Shown: positions 1 to 10,832, counted from the first letter of the stretch. The stretch: 64,000 nt of DNA from CAIWHR01 sp963726765 (GCA_963726765.1 CAVSDH010000014.1:124001-188000); one strand, 5' to 3'. Notes: generated from the sequence alone by a model not told the origin. Made by a program: numbers and translations.

Positions 1-3000
1 CCGTTCGCCGGACGCGCCTGGTTGTCGATGTCGTTGGTCGGTGCGGCCCTGGTGCCACCGCCCTGATAGACGGGTACCGCCTTGCTCGCGGCGCCACTGT
101 TGTACGCCGGCGAACTCGCAGTGATGCGGTAGTTGCCCATCAGGCTCGGCGGCAGGTCGGCGGAAATCATGATCGCGCCGAGGAAGGCCGGGTTGTTGCG
201 CCAGGTGTTGAACGTCACCGGAATGTCGATCGGGCCGGCGACCACCGGGTCCAACACGGAGTTCGTGGGACTTGCCGTGTAGGCGTGGGTACCTATGTTC
301 TGCTGGATGATCGAATTCGTCGGTGCCAGCAGCAGCGCAGCGTTGTCGGCGACTCCCAGGTCCCAATAGTTCGCATCCGCCAAGCTGATGCCGGACACGT
401 TGCTGAGATTGCGCGTGCCCGCGCGGTTGTCCCAGAAGATGTTGTTGAACAGCAGCGGATTGCTGAAGGTCGGCGAGCCGGCCGGCAGCGTGCCCTGCAA
501 CAGCGAGCTGTTCACCGACGTCGACAGGCCGGCAGGGGCCGGGCTGCCGTTGCTGGTGACCGCGGTGGCCGTCGTCAGGTTCTTCATGACCGTGTTGTTG
601 TAGAACCGGACGTTCGGCGTGTCGTTCAGCGCGACGCCGCCGCCTTCGTGGGTCGAGACGTTGTTCACGATGATGTTGTTGTAGACGTTCATCGGGAAGT
701 TGCCGGCCATCAGGAAGCGGATGCCGCCGCCGTCGTCGTTGGCGAGGTTCGCCTGGACCAGGTTGTTGTAGATGGTGACCGCGCCTGCACCCGGCGACAG
801 CGTGGTGGTGTTGGCCGGCAGCGCGCCGGCGATCATGATGCCGCCGCCTTCGTCGTACGACTGGTTGAAGTAGATGCGGTTGTCGTGGATCGAGCCGTTC
901 GGGCTGCATGCCGACGTGGCTCACGCCACCGCCGTATTCGGCCGAGAAGTTGCCGCAGACGTCGTTGCGGGCGACTTCATAGTTGTCGGAGCCGCCAAAG
1001 AGCCCGATGCCGCCGGCGAGGTTCGTGCCCGCGTTGGCGATGACGCGGTTGTTGGCGATGCGGACGCCCTCGTTGTGATTGTTCGTGTTGGGCGCCGGCA
1101 GGTCCGGCGTGCCGATGCGGATCGTGCCGTACGCGCCGCCGTTGTTCTGGACGACGTTGTTGGTGATCTGCAGGTTGTTCGCGTACGCGTTGGCGAAGAT
1201 CGCGCCGCCCTGCGTGATCAGGCCGCCGGGCAGTCCGGTGGGGCCGCCGCCGATGGCGTTGATGTTGCCGGGGAAGCCCGCCTGGTCGCCGCCGCGCAGG
1301 TCGAAGCCGTCGATGGACGGCGCCGTAGCCGCGCTGTACGTACCCGTCGGGAAGGCCTTGCGGCGCGATGCGGTGGTTCCGCCGGTCGGCGTAGGAACAT
1401 AGATCGAGATCACCGCGCCGTCGTAGATGGTCGCGTTGCCGCCCCAGGTCGGAACCGCGTTGCCGGCCGCATCGACCGCCGTCTCCAGGCCGATCCTCGT
1501 GTACCAGTCTGTCGCCACCGGGCTGTCGCCGGCGAAGGCGCCGCCGTCGATGATCGAGCCGCGCACCGGACCCGTCCGGGCTGCCCGGGCCCACGCCCTG
1601 CAGCTTGACCCGGCTGGTGATGATCAGGTTCTCGTAGTACGCGCCGCGCGGATTCTGCCGCGGGTTGGCCGACGGATTGTTGGGGTAGACGACGACCAGC
1701 GCGCCCCGGTTGCTTGTCGCTAGCGCGACGCGGCCGCGGCGTCGAGCGCGCGCTGGATCGCGTGGTCGGCAGCGGCCGGCAGGGTTTCCTGCGGCTGTGA
1801 AGTGCCGGCTGGGTCCGACTGCTCGTACGACACGCGTCGGGCCACTTCGTAGAGCTGCGGGTTGTAGCCGCCGCCGCAGCACGTGGAAGCGTCAGGCCGT
1901 TGACCGTGCTCTGACCGTTGGCCGCGGTGATCGTCAGTTGCTTTGGTCCGGACCGTAGGCCGTCGTCGGGTGACGCTCACGGTGATCTGGGTGTCGCTCC
2001 ACGTAGACCGCCGCAGGTCACCGCAGTGCCATCCAGCGGTCACCTGGCCCGTCGCTGGCGCGCCGAAGCCCTTGCCGCTGATCGTGAACGGTGCCGTGCC
2101 GCAGTGTTGCCGTTGACGCGTGACGTAGGGTCGGGACACCGCGTACAACTCCGGCGTGCGCGTCGTCGAGCTTGCACGAGCACCGGCGAGGTCGTCTGCG
2201 CGCCCGGCAGCTGGACGTTCACGCCCACCTGCGTCGGCGCCAGGTCGGCCGGCACGAGCAGATCCGGGAAGCACCTCGAACTCGGCGGCGATGGTGCGGT
2301 ACGACGGGTTGTAGTTCAGGTTCAGGCGGCCCGGGACGCCCGGGTCGTTGCCGACGTACCGGTACAGGTTGCGCGCAGACGCCGGAGGGCGTCGGGCAGC
2401 TGATGCGGTTGGTCGACGGCAGCAGCACGTCGGCCAGGCCGTTGTAGTCGGACTCGACGGTCTTGATGAGCCGGTCGGTGTAGTCGTAGATGCCCACCGG
2501 CACGAACGGCATGCCGGCCTTCTCGCCGAACGTGACCGACTTCGGGTTGCTCGAGAAATTGAGGTCGTCGATGATGATGAACCAGTGACGGCCCGGGATC
2601 GGCACGTCGGTGAAGAGGTTGAACGACGGGCGCGATCGACTTGCCGTTGCTGAGCTTGACGAGCTTCATGTCGCACAGCGGCTTGTGCAAGCCCTCGTAG
2701 GGGGACGTGCCCGGCCCGCCGGGGAAATTCGCGTTGCCGGACGAATCGACCTTGTGGAGCGCGCCTGCGCACGCCGACGGCGGCACGGCCGGGATGAATT
2801 CGTCGCCGTTGCCGATGTTGATGTCTTCCTCTCGCGTTACCTTGTACAGCGGGCGACCGAACGCGTCGTTCGGTATTTCGACCTGGACGAGGTAGTCGTC
2901 GGCCGGGAGCGTGGTGAATCGTGCCGCCGGTGCACGACCGGGGTGCACGGATCAGTCGCGTCCAGCGTTCCGGTGAAGCAGCCGTCGCCGAAGCCGTAGT

Positions 3001-5453
3001 TGCCGTCGACCGTGGCGCCGAAATTTGCGTCGGGCGTTCCCTGGTCGGTCTCGTACGCGGCGAATTGCACGCCCATCAGCGGGGCTTCGAGGCATTCCTT
3101 GCTGTCATCCGTGCGGCAGCACCTGCTCGTCGGTCCCGTGAATGAGCGGTGTGCCGTCCACGCCGCGGGCGATGCAGCCCGTCGGCCGTTGCCACGTCTC
3201 GGACAGGTAGGTGTTGAGGAGCTTGCCCTTTAGCGATGGAGCCGTCGGCGTCGAGCGCGTATTTTCCCGAGGGATCGCAGGTGGCGTCCACGGCGGGCTG
3301 GCGTACGCAGGGAATGTCGGCGCGGGAACGGGCTGGTACAGCTTGACGACGAGATTGGGAATGCTCGGCTGCCAGTCCTCGACCGCCGCGTAGCGCGGGT
3401 CGAGCTCGTTGCGCGTGGTGTCGTAGCTGACCGTGCCGACGATGCCGCCGTTTTGCGGGTCGACACCGTTCGTGCCCAGTCGCGTCGTAGGTGTGCTTGC
3501 CCCAGTCGAGGCGGCCGGAAAGGCCGATGATCGGATGCACACTGACGTCGACGCCGGCACCGATGATCGTCGTCGGCGTGGGCTGGTTGTCCGCCTGGTA
3601 GGTGACGCCGGTGGTGTAGTGCAGGTCGTCGTAGGCTTCCATCACCAGCCACTGGGTCATCGGATAGGCGGCCTCGAACTTGTAGTAGCCGGTCGCGTCG
3701 GTGGTCGTCACCGTCGTTCCGCGGTCCATCAGCGAGTTCTCGCGCTTGCGCATCGTCAGGGTGTAGCCCGCAAGGCCCGGCTCGCCAGGGTCTTTCACAC
3801 CGTTGCGGTTGGTGTCGTTGAATACGTAGCCGTCGAAGAAGGTCCACCAGCCAGCCAGCGGCAGGATTCCCATGTCGACCGTCTCGCCGTTGGCGACGGT
3901 CACGTTGACCAGGTCGAGGATGCTGTTCTGGTCCTCGTCCCACCACGTCAGCGTGTACGTGCCGTCGGGGACATTGCTGATCGTGAATTTGCCGTTGACG
4001 TCGCCCCTGCCCGCCCAGACGATCGTGTCGCCGTTGCCGAGGTTGGTCAGCGTGACCCACGGATACTCGATCGGCTTGTCGATCTTTGCGCCCTGCAGGC
4101 CGCCCCAGATCGCGCCGGGCAATCCAGGCAACGCCGCCGGTCGTGGGCACGTAGATCTTGACGGCGTCGACGACGCCCGTGATGGTGCCGGACCCTGTCA
4201 GGGTCGCGGGGAGAGCGCTGCCGACGGCCGACGGCGTGCCCGGCACAGGCACATAGCCGAAGATGATCGCCGGGAACGGCTCGCCCGCCGATGAGGAATT
4301 CCGTGTCGAGTCCGGTCGCGCCTTCCATGACCCACGCGTCCCAGTCGTGATTGCCTTCGAGGGTCGTCGTCTGCACGAAGCCGGATCCATCGCTCGGCGT
4401 CACCGACAATGTGTAGCGGTTCGGGCCGAGGTTGGGGATCTTGACCTTGCCCTCGATGACTGCCGCATCCGGCATGTTGCCCGTGCGCGTGAGGCCATTG
4501 AGGGAATACATCGGGATCGCCGGCGTGATGACGCCCGTCGCGTCGTCGACGACCGGCGTCGGGCAGCGTCCGAACTTGCTCGCGTTCGGCGTGCTGGGGT
4601 TGGCCCAGCCGATGGGCGTGACGGTGCCGACGTCGACCCCGCCGTTCACGACGTAGCACATGCTCAGGCAGCGGCCGCCGCTTCCGGGGACGAGGTTGCC
4701 GGACGCGTCATATCTGGAGCACAGCGGGTCGCCATAGACGTTGGTCGTGACCTCGCCCAGGTAGTCGAGGATGTGTCCCTGGAATCCTGCGAGGCCGTGC
4801 TCGGCCGGAAGATCGGGCGCGCTGTTGACGGGCGAGATGTCCTCGAACACGGCGGCCTGGATCTGCGCGTCGGGCAGCTGACCTGGCTGCAGTTCGACCT
4901 TGACTTCGCTCGCCGGATCACCGGCTGCCTTGCCCTCCCAGGTGACAACGCCGCCGCCAACCGTGAAGTGCCGGCCGTCGAGCTTGTAGCCGTCGGCGAG
5001 CACCGATATCAGGTAACGGCCGTCCGGAATGCAAGCCGGTGCTCCCGCCGGGCAGATGCTGATCGGTACCGACGCGCTGAAATTGGTTTCGTCACCCTGT
5101 GAAAAGATCGGGCTCGTGCTGGCGGCGCCGGCGATCGAGGTCCACTTGCAACTGTTCGGATATCCCGCATCCGCCGGGTTGCACCCGGTGCCCGGATTGG
5201 GCGATCGCTGCGTTGTCGTTCCGGTGTTGTCGATGTTGATGAGGTATTTGTAGGAGGAGACGACGGCGCCCTTGGTAACGCTGGCTCCTCCGCCGAACGC
5301 TAGATTTCCGTCGCGAGCGCTGACCACTTTCAGCGTCACCGTCGCGGCCGCCGCGGAGCCGGCTCCGCACAGGATGAAGACCGCGAGCACGGCCGTCAGC
5401 AGCGCGTTCAGTGAATCGATGCGAGTCAGCGCGGATTTGCTTTGCGTTTCCAT
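1..5453 (-). CDS. Giant secreted multidomain surface protein (SdrD-B-like, IPT-like, parallel beta-helix), frameshifted, partial
   Basis: The start at 5453 is followed by a hydrophobic signal peptide ending in an alanine-rich cleavage region (about residues 15-37). Reading across frames on the minus strand gives a continuous product: an N-terminal beta-sandwich-like part, an SdrD-B-like repeat (GYVFNDTNRNGVKDPGEPG, around 3800), further extracellular domains around 2400-3100, an IPT/TIG-like stretch near 2050 (GKGFGAPATGQVTAG), then a parallel beta-helix with NN-x-I/V turns from about 1700 to the window edge. The last visible residues (NDIDNQARPAN) resemble the end of choice-of-anchor Q/beta-helix proteins. 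The frame changes at least nine times between 900 and 4300, mostly as single-base insertions, so this is one gene with probable sequence errors; true decay is less likely. The left end runs out of the window. The role is probably cell-surface or extracellular matrix/adhesion. I do not recognise a specific family. Confidence 0.7.
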
Positions 5454-5550
5454 GGTGACGCCCCTTGGAAGGAGAGACCTGCGGTTGCCGTTTGCCGCTG
5501 CGCGCCGCGCGATTGAATGCGCGATCTCGCGAGCTGCGATCTGTTTCCGT

Positions 5551-5570
5551 GAGGATACGGACCGTGACGG
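5551..5570 (-). promoter_or_regulatory. Putative operator, copy 1 of a 20-bp repeat
   Basis: This block matches 6466-6485 at 18 of 20 positions, with 13 contiguous identical bases (CGGACCGTGACGG on the plus strand). It lies about 100 bp upstream of the start of the giant surface-protein gene. The second copy lies about 170 bp upstream of the lytic transglycosylase, in the same orientation relative to the gene. A shared regulator binding site is an inference from position and conservation only. Confidence 0.4.
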
Positions 5571-5681
5571 CGATTGATCTTCGTCGGAGCCTGTAACTTG
5601 GATTCGGGTTTCGCCGCAATCGGCGTGGAGGAAACCCTGTAGATCCGGTTGCGGGTTGCAGGCATCCGGTGGCGCATCGGC

Positions 5682-6296
5682 TTACATGCTCCGCGATCGC
5701 AGCTTGTCGTACGCCGCCACGACGCGTGACACGTAGCCCACCGTCTCGGCGTAGGGCGGGATGCGTCCTCCATGACGATGGACCGCGCCTTCGCCCGCGT
5801 TGTAGGCTGCAAGCGCGAGCCGCACGTCGTTGTCGAAGAGCTTCATGAGATCGGCGAGGTACCGGGTTCCCCCGCGCACGTTGGAATCGGGGTCGAAGGC
5901 ATCGTCGACGCCGTATCGGCGCGCCGTATCGGGCATCAGCTGCATCAGGCCTCGCGCGCCTCGCGGAGAGACCGCCTTCGAGTCGTATCCGGATTCGACC
6001 GCGATGACGGCGTGCACGAGCGCCGCTTCGATCCCGTACCGCTGCGCGGAGCGCAGGACGACGCTTTCGTATCGCTGCGCGTGATCGCGTGACGCGCTCC
6101 TCGCAATTTCGTCGCGCGTCGGCTTGCCGGGCAACTCCGCGGGTTTCGACGCCGCGCGGGCCCGCAGGTCCTCGGGTGCGTTGCTGAGATGCAGGACGCC
6201 CTGCGCGTCGACAAACGAAAAGACCGCGCCTTCGGCCTGCGCGGCCATCGGCGAGACAAGCACAACGAGAGGAATGCCGATCCGGAGGATGTCCAT
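5682..6296 (-). CDS. Lytic transglycosylase (DUF4124-like N-terminus + SLT domain)
   Basis: This 204-residue protein has a short signal peptide ending near AAQAEG. A DUF4124-like strand pair follows (FSFVDAQGVLHLSNAPED). The C-terminal half is a soluble lytic transglycosylase (SLT, goose-lysozyme fold) domain with the catalytic glutamate in AVIAVESGYD, the SPRGARGLMQLMP motif, and the AYNAGEGAV motif near the end. It would cleave peptidoglycan glycan strands in the periplasm to give 1,6-anhydromuramic ends. The ATG at 6296 is chosen because it directly precedes the signal peptide; the open frame upstream has no protein-like character. Such enzymes often open the wall for secretion or surface structures, so a link with the adjacent giant surface protein is possible. 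Both genes have a copy of the same 20-bp element upstream. Confidence 0.88.
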   Translation of the reverse strand: MDILRIGIPLVVLVSPMAAQAEGAVFSFVDAQGVLHLSNAPEDLRARAASKPAELPGKPTRDEIARSASRDHAQRYESVVLRSAQRYGIEAALVHAVIAVESGYDSKAVSPRGARGLMQLMPDTARRYGVDDAFDPDSNVRGGTRYLADLMKLFDNDVRLALAAYNAGEGAVHRHGGRIPPYAETVGYVSRVVAAYDKLRSRSM

Positions 6297-6465
6297 CGCT
6301 CGGGGAAGGAAATTGGGCGAACGGTGACGGTGCCGGATTCGCGCGCCCATGGTATCCGCGCCGTTCGCGACGAAAACGGAGGGAACTGCGTAACCCGGGG
6401 GCGTGCAGCGCTGCAACAGAACGGCGGGACTTCCTGTAGTCGACTGCGGTGTTGCGTCGATTCGC

Positions 6466-6485
6466 GACGATTCGGACCGTGACGG
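6466..6485 (-). promoter_or_regulatory. Putative operator, copy 2 of a 20-bp repeat
   Basis: This is the second copy of the element at 5551-5570, with mismatches at only two of 20 positions. It sits about 170 bp upstream of the transglycosylase start and roughly 470 bp upstream of the divergent sensor gene at 6956. It could be the target of the nearby NarL-type regulator, but nothing in the sequence proves that. Confidence 0.4.
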
Positions 6486-6535
6486 AACCGCGGCCGCCGC
6501 ACCGACGCACGGATCGTCGTCGCGCGGGGCCGGCG

Positions 6536-6558
6536 CCCGCCGTCCGTGCCACGGCGGG
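6536..6558. promoter_or_regulatory. Perfect inverted repeat (8-bp stem, 7-base loop)
   Basis: CCCGCCGT and ACGGCGGG flank a seven-base loop. Neither side is followed by a T-run, so it is not a convincing intrinsic terminator. It could be a protein binding site or a transcript hairpin in the divergent intergenic region. Confidence 0.35.
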
Positions 6559-6955
6559 AAATGGAAGAACCTTTGGCGGTCCGCTGTTGTCTCCTGGATG
6601 TGTGGTGAGCGTCCCGGAAATTCAGGAAATGCCCTCGAGAGGCACGCGCACGTGCGTCCACGGACTCCCGCCGGATTGGGGGCGCGTCTTGACTCCGCTG
6701 CCTTTTTCGCACCTGCCCCGCCCATCCCGCTTGTGCAACGGGACCGGGAGGCGCACATTCGCGTGCACGTTCGCGCGAAAACGTCGTCGGGGATTTCCCC
6801 GAGCCCTCGACCCGATTGCGCGCGCCGTGCCGGCCCCCGATGCGCGCGACTTTCAGGCGCGACGCCGCAGAGCGCCACGCAGGTCGGTCCGCGAGAGCCG
6901 TGAGTCACCGGGGCTCCGACCGCGGACTGCTTCTCGTTCAGCGGAGGTGTAGGCG

Positions 6956-8346
6956 ATGAAGGCTCTGCTCCGCTACTACTCCCTCGCGAGCCTCGTCTGC
7001 GTGGTGATCGCGGCGGTGCTGCTCACCCTTGGATTTCGTCGCATTGCGGTCGAGGGGATCATCCAGCTGGCCGAAGCGAGCAACGTGACGCTCGCGCAGA
7101 CCGCGATGGCGCCGATCCGCGCCCAGCTCGCCGAGTATCTCGATTCCGTGGCCGGAATCGGGCCGGACGATGCGCGTTCCCGTGCGCTCCCGCCGGAGCT
7201 CGACAACGCGATCTCCGAACTCCTCGAGCACGAGCGGGTCATCCGGATCAAGCTCTTCAACCGGAACGGCCTGATCGTCTTCTCGTCCAAGGCCGGGCAG
7301 ACAGGCGACGACGGATCCACAGAATCCCGGCTTCCTCTCCGCCATCGGGGGCCAGGTCCGGGCCAAGCTCATCTTCCGGGACCGGTTCAACCATTTCGAC
7401 GGCGCGACCGAGGACGACAACCTCGTGCAAAGCTACATCCCGGTTCGGCACCGGCCGACCGCCCCGGTGGTCGGCGTGTTCGAGATGTACGTCGACGTGA
7501 ATGACCTGGTGCACACCGCGGAAAACGCCGAAGAGGAGATCGCGATCGGCTCGCTGCTGATCATGATGGTGCTCTATGGCGCCCTGATGCTCGTCGTGCA
7601 GCGCATAGCGGTCGTCCTCGAGGAGCAGCAGCAGACGATCCGCGAACGGACGTCGACGCTGCAGGCGCTGTCCGCGCAGATGCTTCGCAGCGAGGAGCAG
7701 GATCGCAAGCATTTCGCGCATGAGCTCCACGAGGGGCTTGCGCAGACGCTGAGCGCTCTCAAGCTCGCGGCGGAAGGTGCCCGATCGCGGAATGGAGACA
7801 AGCACGGCGGCGTCTCCGGATCCCGACGTCGCGACGGCGCTGCGGGCCGCGATTCGCGACGTCCGGGCCATCGCGATGGATCTCCGGCCCCCGAGCCTCG
7901 ACGAGCTTGGGCTCCTGCCGACGGTCGAGGCGCTCAGCCGCGAATTCAGTTCGGTCCACCCCGGGATTTCCGTCGAGCACGTGTTTCCCGACAGCGAGGC
8001 GCGGATACCGCCGCCGCTCAAGATCATCATCTATCGCAGCGTCGAACTGGCGCTGAAAGCGATTGCGCACGCCGGCAGCGCCGGCCGGGTGCGCATCTCG
8101 CTGCGGCGGGAGGAAAACGAATTCGTGCTCGGCGTCGACGAGGACACGACATCCGGCGTCGACCTCGCGACGGAATGGAATCCCTACGATGTCGAATCGC
8201 GGTTTGCCGCCGTCAAGGAACGCGTCGTGCTTTCCGGCGGCGAATTCGGAATCTCGACATCCGCGGCCGGCAAAATACATGTGTCGGCGTCATGGCCGAT
8301 ATCCGATGCCGCGAACGGGTCATCGGGACGCAAGGCGCGAAGGTAA
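6956..8346 (+). CDS. Membrane sensor, NarX/DegS-type histidine kinase with degenerate ATP-binding domain (frameshifted)
   Basis: ATG 6956 has GGAGG eight bases upstream. After removal of one extra base near 7313 (a GG) and one near 7790, the product is about 462 residues. It has TM1 (about 9-28), a periplasmic sensor region containing FNRNG, NPGFLSAI and SYIPV, TM2 (about 195-215), and a HisKA_3 dimerisation domain with the phospho-acceptor H258 in FAHELHEGLAQ. The C-terminal region keeps the overall HATPase layout (KERVVLSGGEF near the end) but lacks recognisable boxes: the N-box asparagine is missing (VELALKAIAHA), there is no DxGxG, and the G2 glycines are absent. It probably cannot bind ATP and may act as a receiver of phosphoryl groups or as a regulator of the active kinase encoded at 10833-12426. 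The losses are substitutions in regions read in a single frame, so they are not caused by the frameshifts. Confidence 0.82.
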
Positions 8347-8752
8347 CGCCGCGTGAAGGGCCGGAGCTGCATTTCGCACACGCAATCCCGAACGAGAGAT
8401 CGCCTCCGGCATGCGCGGAATTCGATCGATGGCGGCGGACGGCTCATTTCTGCCGCAGCGCAAAAGAGCCGAAGACTTTTTCGCGCGCAGTCGACGACCT
8501 GTGACGTCGTCCGCGCCAAAGCCGACGCGCCGTGTTGCATTCGTCGCCGTCGGCGTGCATAGTTTTCGTCTTTCAACCGTGCTGGTCCGAGTCGTTGACG
8601 GGGCCGCCCAATCGAATTCGACGGAGCCCTGGTGATGACGAACTGCATGCATGGGTGGAGCGCCGGCCGTAGGTGCCGCCGGTATTTCCCTTCACCGCGC
8701 TGCGCGTTGCGGAACACGCCGCCGCGCCCTGTCGAGTCACCGCGCTGACATC
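8347..8752. other. Intergenic region between the two sensor genes
   Basis: About 400 bases separate the two paralogous sensor genes. I see no convincing ORF, RNA or terminator. It presumably carries the promoter of the second sensor gene, but I cannot identify clear -35/-10 boxes. Confidence 0.5.
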
Positions 8753-10118
8753 ATGTCCAGGACGCTTCGCATCTATGCGATCGCAAGCCTTCTGGCGGTC
8801 CTCGCCGCGGGATCGGCGCTGGCGGCGTTGTACCGCAACATGGTCGCGCACGACATCGTGGCCGAATCCGGTTCCGAAAATGTCGCGATGGTTCGTCGCG
8901 CCCTCGAACCCGTCGGCCGGGACCTCGCCGACTACCTCGGCACTGCGGCGGCGAATGGCGGGCAAGGCGCGGAACCCGCCGCCATTCCTCCCGCGGTCGC
9001 CCGCGCGTTCCGCGAAATGACCCGCGAGTCCCGCGTGATCGGGATCAACGTCATTCAACCGGAACGGCGTGATCAGCGCGTCGACGAAGTCGAGTCACAT
9101 CGGCGCAAGCGAACGGGACAACCCGGGCTTCATTTCGGCGATCGACGGCCGGATGATGACGCGGACGGCCGACGACAATGCGGCGCATCGGTCGGACTTC
9201 GCCGCCCGGGGACTCCAGTTGGTCGAAAGCTACATCCCCGTGCCGCTCGGCCCCGCTTCTCCGCTCGGCGTGGTGGAAATCTATTCCGACATCACGCCGT
9301 TCCTGCAGAAGGCCGAGCGCAGCGAGGTCAGGTTCCTCGCGTTCGCGGCGCTCATCATCGCCGGTCTCTGCGTGGCGCTCTGGTTGATCGCGCGCTCGGT
9401 TCTCGGCATCCGGGATGCGCCGCAGGACACGATCGGCGACGATTCCGCGCTGGTCACGCTGCTGTCGCAGCGGAGCCTCCGCCGCGAGGAGCTTGCGCGC
9501 AAGAAGCTTTCGTTCGACCTGCGCGAAGACCTTGCGCAGACGCTGAGCGCGATCAAGCTGGCGCTGGAGCGGGATCACCTCGCCGCCGGGCGCGGCGAAT
9601 CCGACATCATGAAATCGATCGTCCCGGACCTTCAGGATGCGATCAGCCGGGTGCGCGCGATGGCGACCGAGCTGCGGCCCCCGGGCCTCGACGACTTCGG
9701 GCTGGTCGCAGCGATCAAGGCGCTGGCCCGCGATTTCGGCGCGACCCATCCCAATATCCGAGTGGCGTTGCAATTCAGGGGGGAGGAAGCGAGCATCCCG
9801 GTGCCGCTGCAGATCGTGATCTACCGGAACATCGAAGTGGCGCTCAACGCGATCGGCATAGTGGGCACGGCGTGCGATGTCTGGGTCGCGCTGCAGGTGC
9901 GTTTCCGCACCGTGACGCTCGTCATCAAGGAGGAATGGTCTGCCGAACCGCCGATGTCGGGCATGGTCGACCTCGCGGGGAGCACCGGATCTCCGCTTTC
10001 CCCGATCCGCGAGCGCACGGTCATTTCCGGCGGCCGGCTTTCCATATCGCGGAAGAAGGACGGCGCGCTGATCCTGCGCGCGAGCTGGAACCTGCGAAAC
10101 GGTACGCGGCGGACCTAG
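8753..10118 (+). CDS. Membrane sensor pseudo-histidine kinase, paralogue of the upstream sensor (frameshifted)
   Basis: The ATG at 8753 precedes TM1 (IYAIASLLAVLAAGSALAAL). One extra A at about 9053 must be removed to restore INVFNRNGVIS, giving about 454 residues. The periplasmic region shares FNRNG, NPGFISAI and ESYIPV with the upstream paralogue, and TM2 is FLAFAALIIAGLCVALWLIA. In the HisKA_3-like helix the phospho-acceptor histidine is replaced by arginine (R257 in LSFDLREDLAQ; the upstream protein has H258 at the matching place). The ATPase domain lacks DxGxG and the G2 glycines, although one N-box asparagine remains (IEVALNAIG) and the RERTVISGG strand is kept. It should be catalytically dead and may work as a membrane sensor that heterodimerises with another kinase. 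It ends 11 bp from the convergent response regulator gene. Confidence 0.82.
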
Positions 10119-10129
10119 GCAGAGGCTCC

Positions 10130-10795
10130 CTAGCTCGACTTGTCGGCGATCAAGCCGTTTTCCACGGCGAACATGGTCAGCATCGCCACGTTGTGCAGGT
10201 CGAGCTTCTTCATCAGGTTCGAGCGGTGTTTCTCCACCGTCTTGACGCTGAGGCTCAGGTAGCTGGCGATCTGGCGATTGGCCTGGCCCTCGGCGACGAG
10301 CTTGAGGATTTCCCTCTCGCGCAGCGTCAGCATGTCGAGCGGCCGCGCATTGACGTTCGGCTTTCCGCCGCCGACGTAAGTGCTGATCACCTTCCCGGAG
10401 ACGTCGGGGCTGAGGTACATCTTCCCCGCCAGGACCGTGCGGATGGCCGTCCGCAGCTCCTCGTGCGTCGCCTCCTTCAGCACGTAGCCGTTGGCGCCGC
10501 GCCGCAGCGTCTCGTGGATGTACTCGTCGGTCTTGTGGATCGTCAGCACGACGATGCGCGTTTCCGGCGCCCGGCGCTTGATCTCGGTGATGGCCTCGAT
10601 GCCGCCCATCCCGGGCATCGAAAGATCCATGAGGACGAGATCGGGCTTCAGCACGGGAATCGCGCGCATCGCATCCCGCCCGTTGTCGAATTCGCCGACG
10701 ACCTTGAAGTCGGGATCCTGGGCCAGCAACGCGTTCATCCCCGCCCGAAACAGCGTGTGATCCTCGACGATGACGATGCGTTGCACTTCCGGCAT
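10130..10795 (-). CDS. NarL/FixJ-family response regulator
   Basis: This intact 221-residue protein has an N-terminal receiver domain with the acidic pair (VEDHTLF), phospho-acceptor aspartate in LVLMDLSMPGM, the switch threonine (VVLTIHK) and the conserved lysine in YVLKEA. The C-terminal LuxR-type helix-turn-helix (LTLREREILKLVAEG, then QIASYLSLSVKTVEKHRSNL) binds DNA. It is the natural partner of the PAS kinase encoded 37 bp upstream in the same direction, so the two form an operon. Its gene abuts the 3' end of the second degenerate sensor, which suggests that all four genes form one signalling system. The DNA target is not shown by the sequence; the 20-bp repeats at 5551 and 6466 are candidates. 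Confidence 0.95.
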   Translation of the reverse strand: MPEVQRIVIVEDHTLFRAGMNALLAQDPDFKVVGEFDNGRDAMRAIPVLKPDLVLMDLSMPGMGGIEAITEIKRRAPETRIVVLTIHKTDEYIHETLRRGANGYVLKEATHEELRTAIRTVLAGKMYLSPDVSGKVISTYVGGGKPNVNARPLDMLTLREREILKLVAEGQANRQIASYLSLSVKTVEKHRSNLMKKLDLHNVAMLTMFAVENGLIADKSS

Positions 10796-10832
10796 GGCTC
10801 ACCCAGGGCCGCCGGCGATGCGGGCCGCCGGG

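Larger units (their letters stand above)
6297..6955. other. Divergent intergenic region between transglycosylase and sensor gene
   Basis: About 660 bases lie between two divergent genes. Open frames exist here but lack coding character or homology that I can recognise. The region holds the second copy of the 20-bp repeat (6466-6485), a perfect hairpin (6536-6558), and a strong ribosome binding site GGAGG at 6943-6947 for the downstream sensor gene. I see no RNA gene or known riboswitch. Confidence 0.6.

Noticed and set aside
285..3393. Several plus-strand frames opposite the giant surface protein
   Set aside because: Their sequences are low-complexity antisense shadows, and the minus strand reads as recognisable beta-helix and SdrD-B-like sequence.
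6541..6640. Possible riboswitch in the divergent region upstream of the transglycosylase
   Set aside because: A hairpin is present, but I could not match any known aptamer consensus such as c-di-GMP, cobalamin or glycine.
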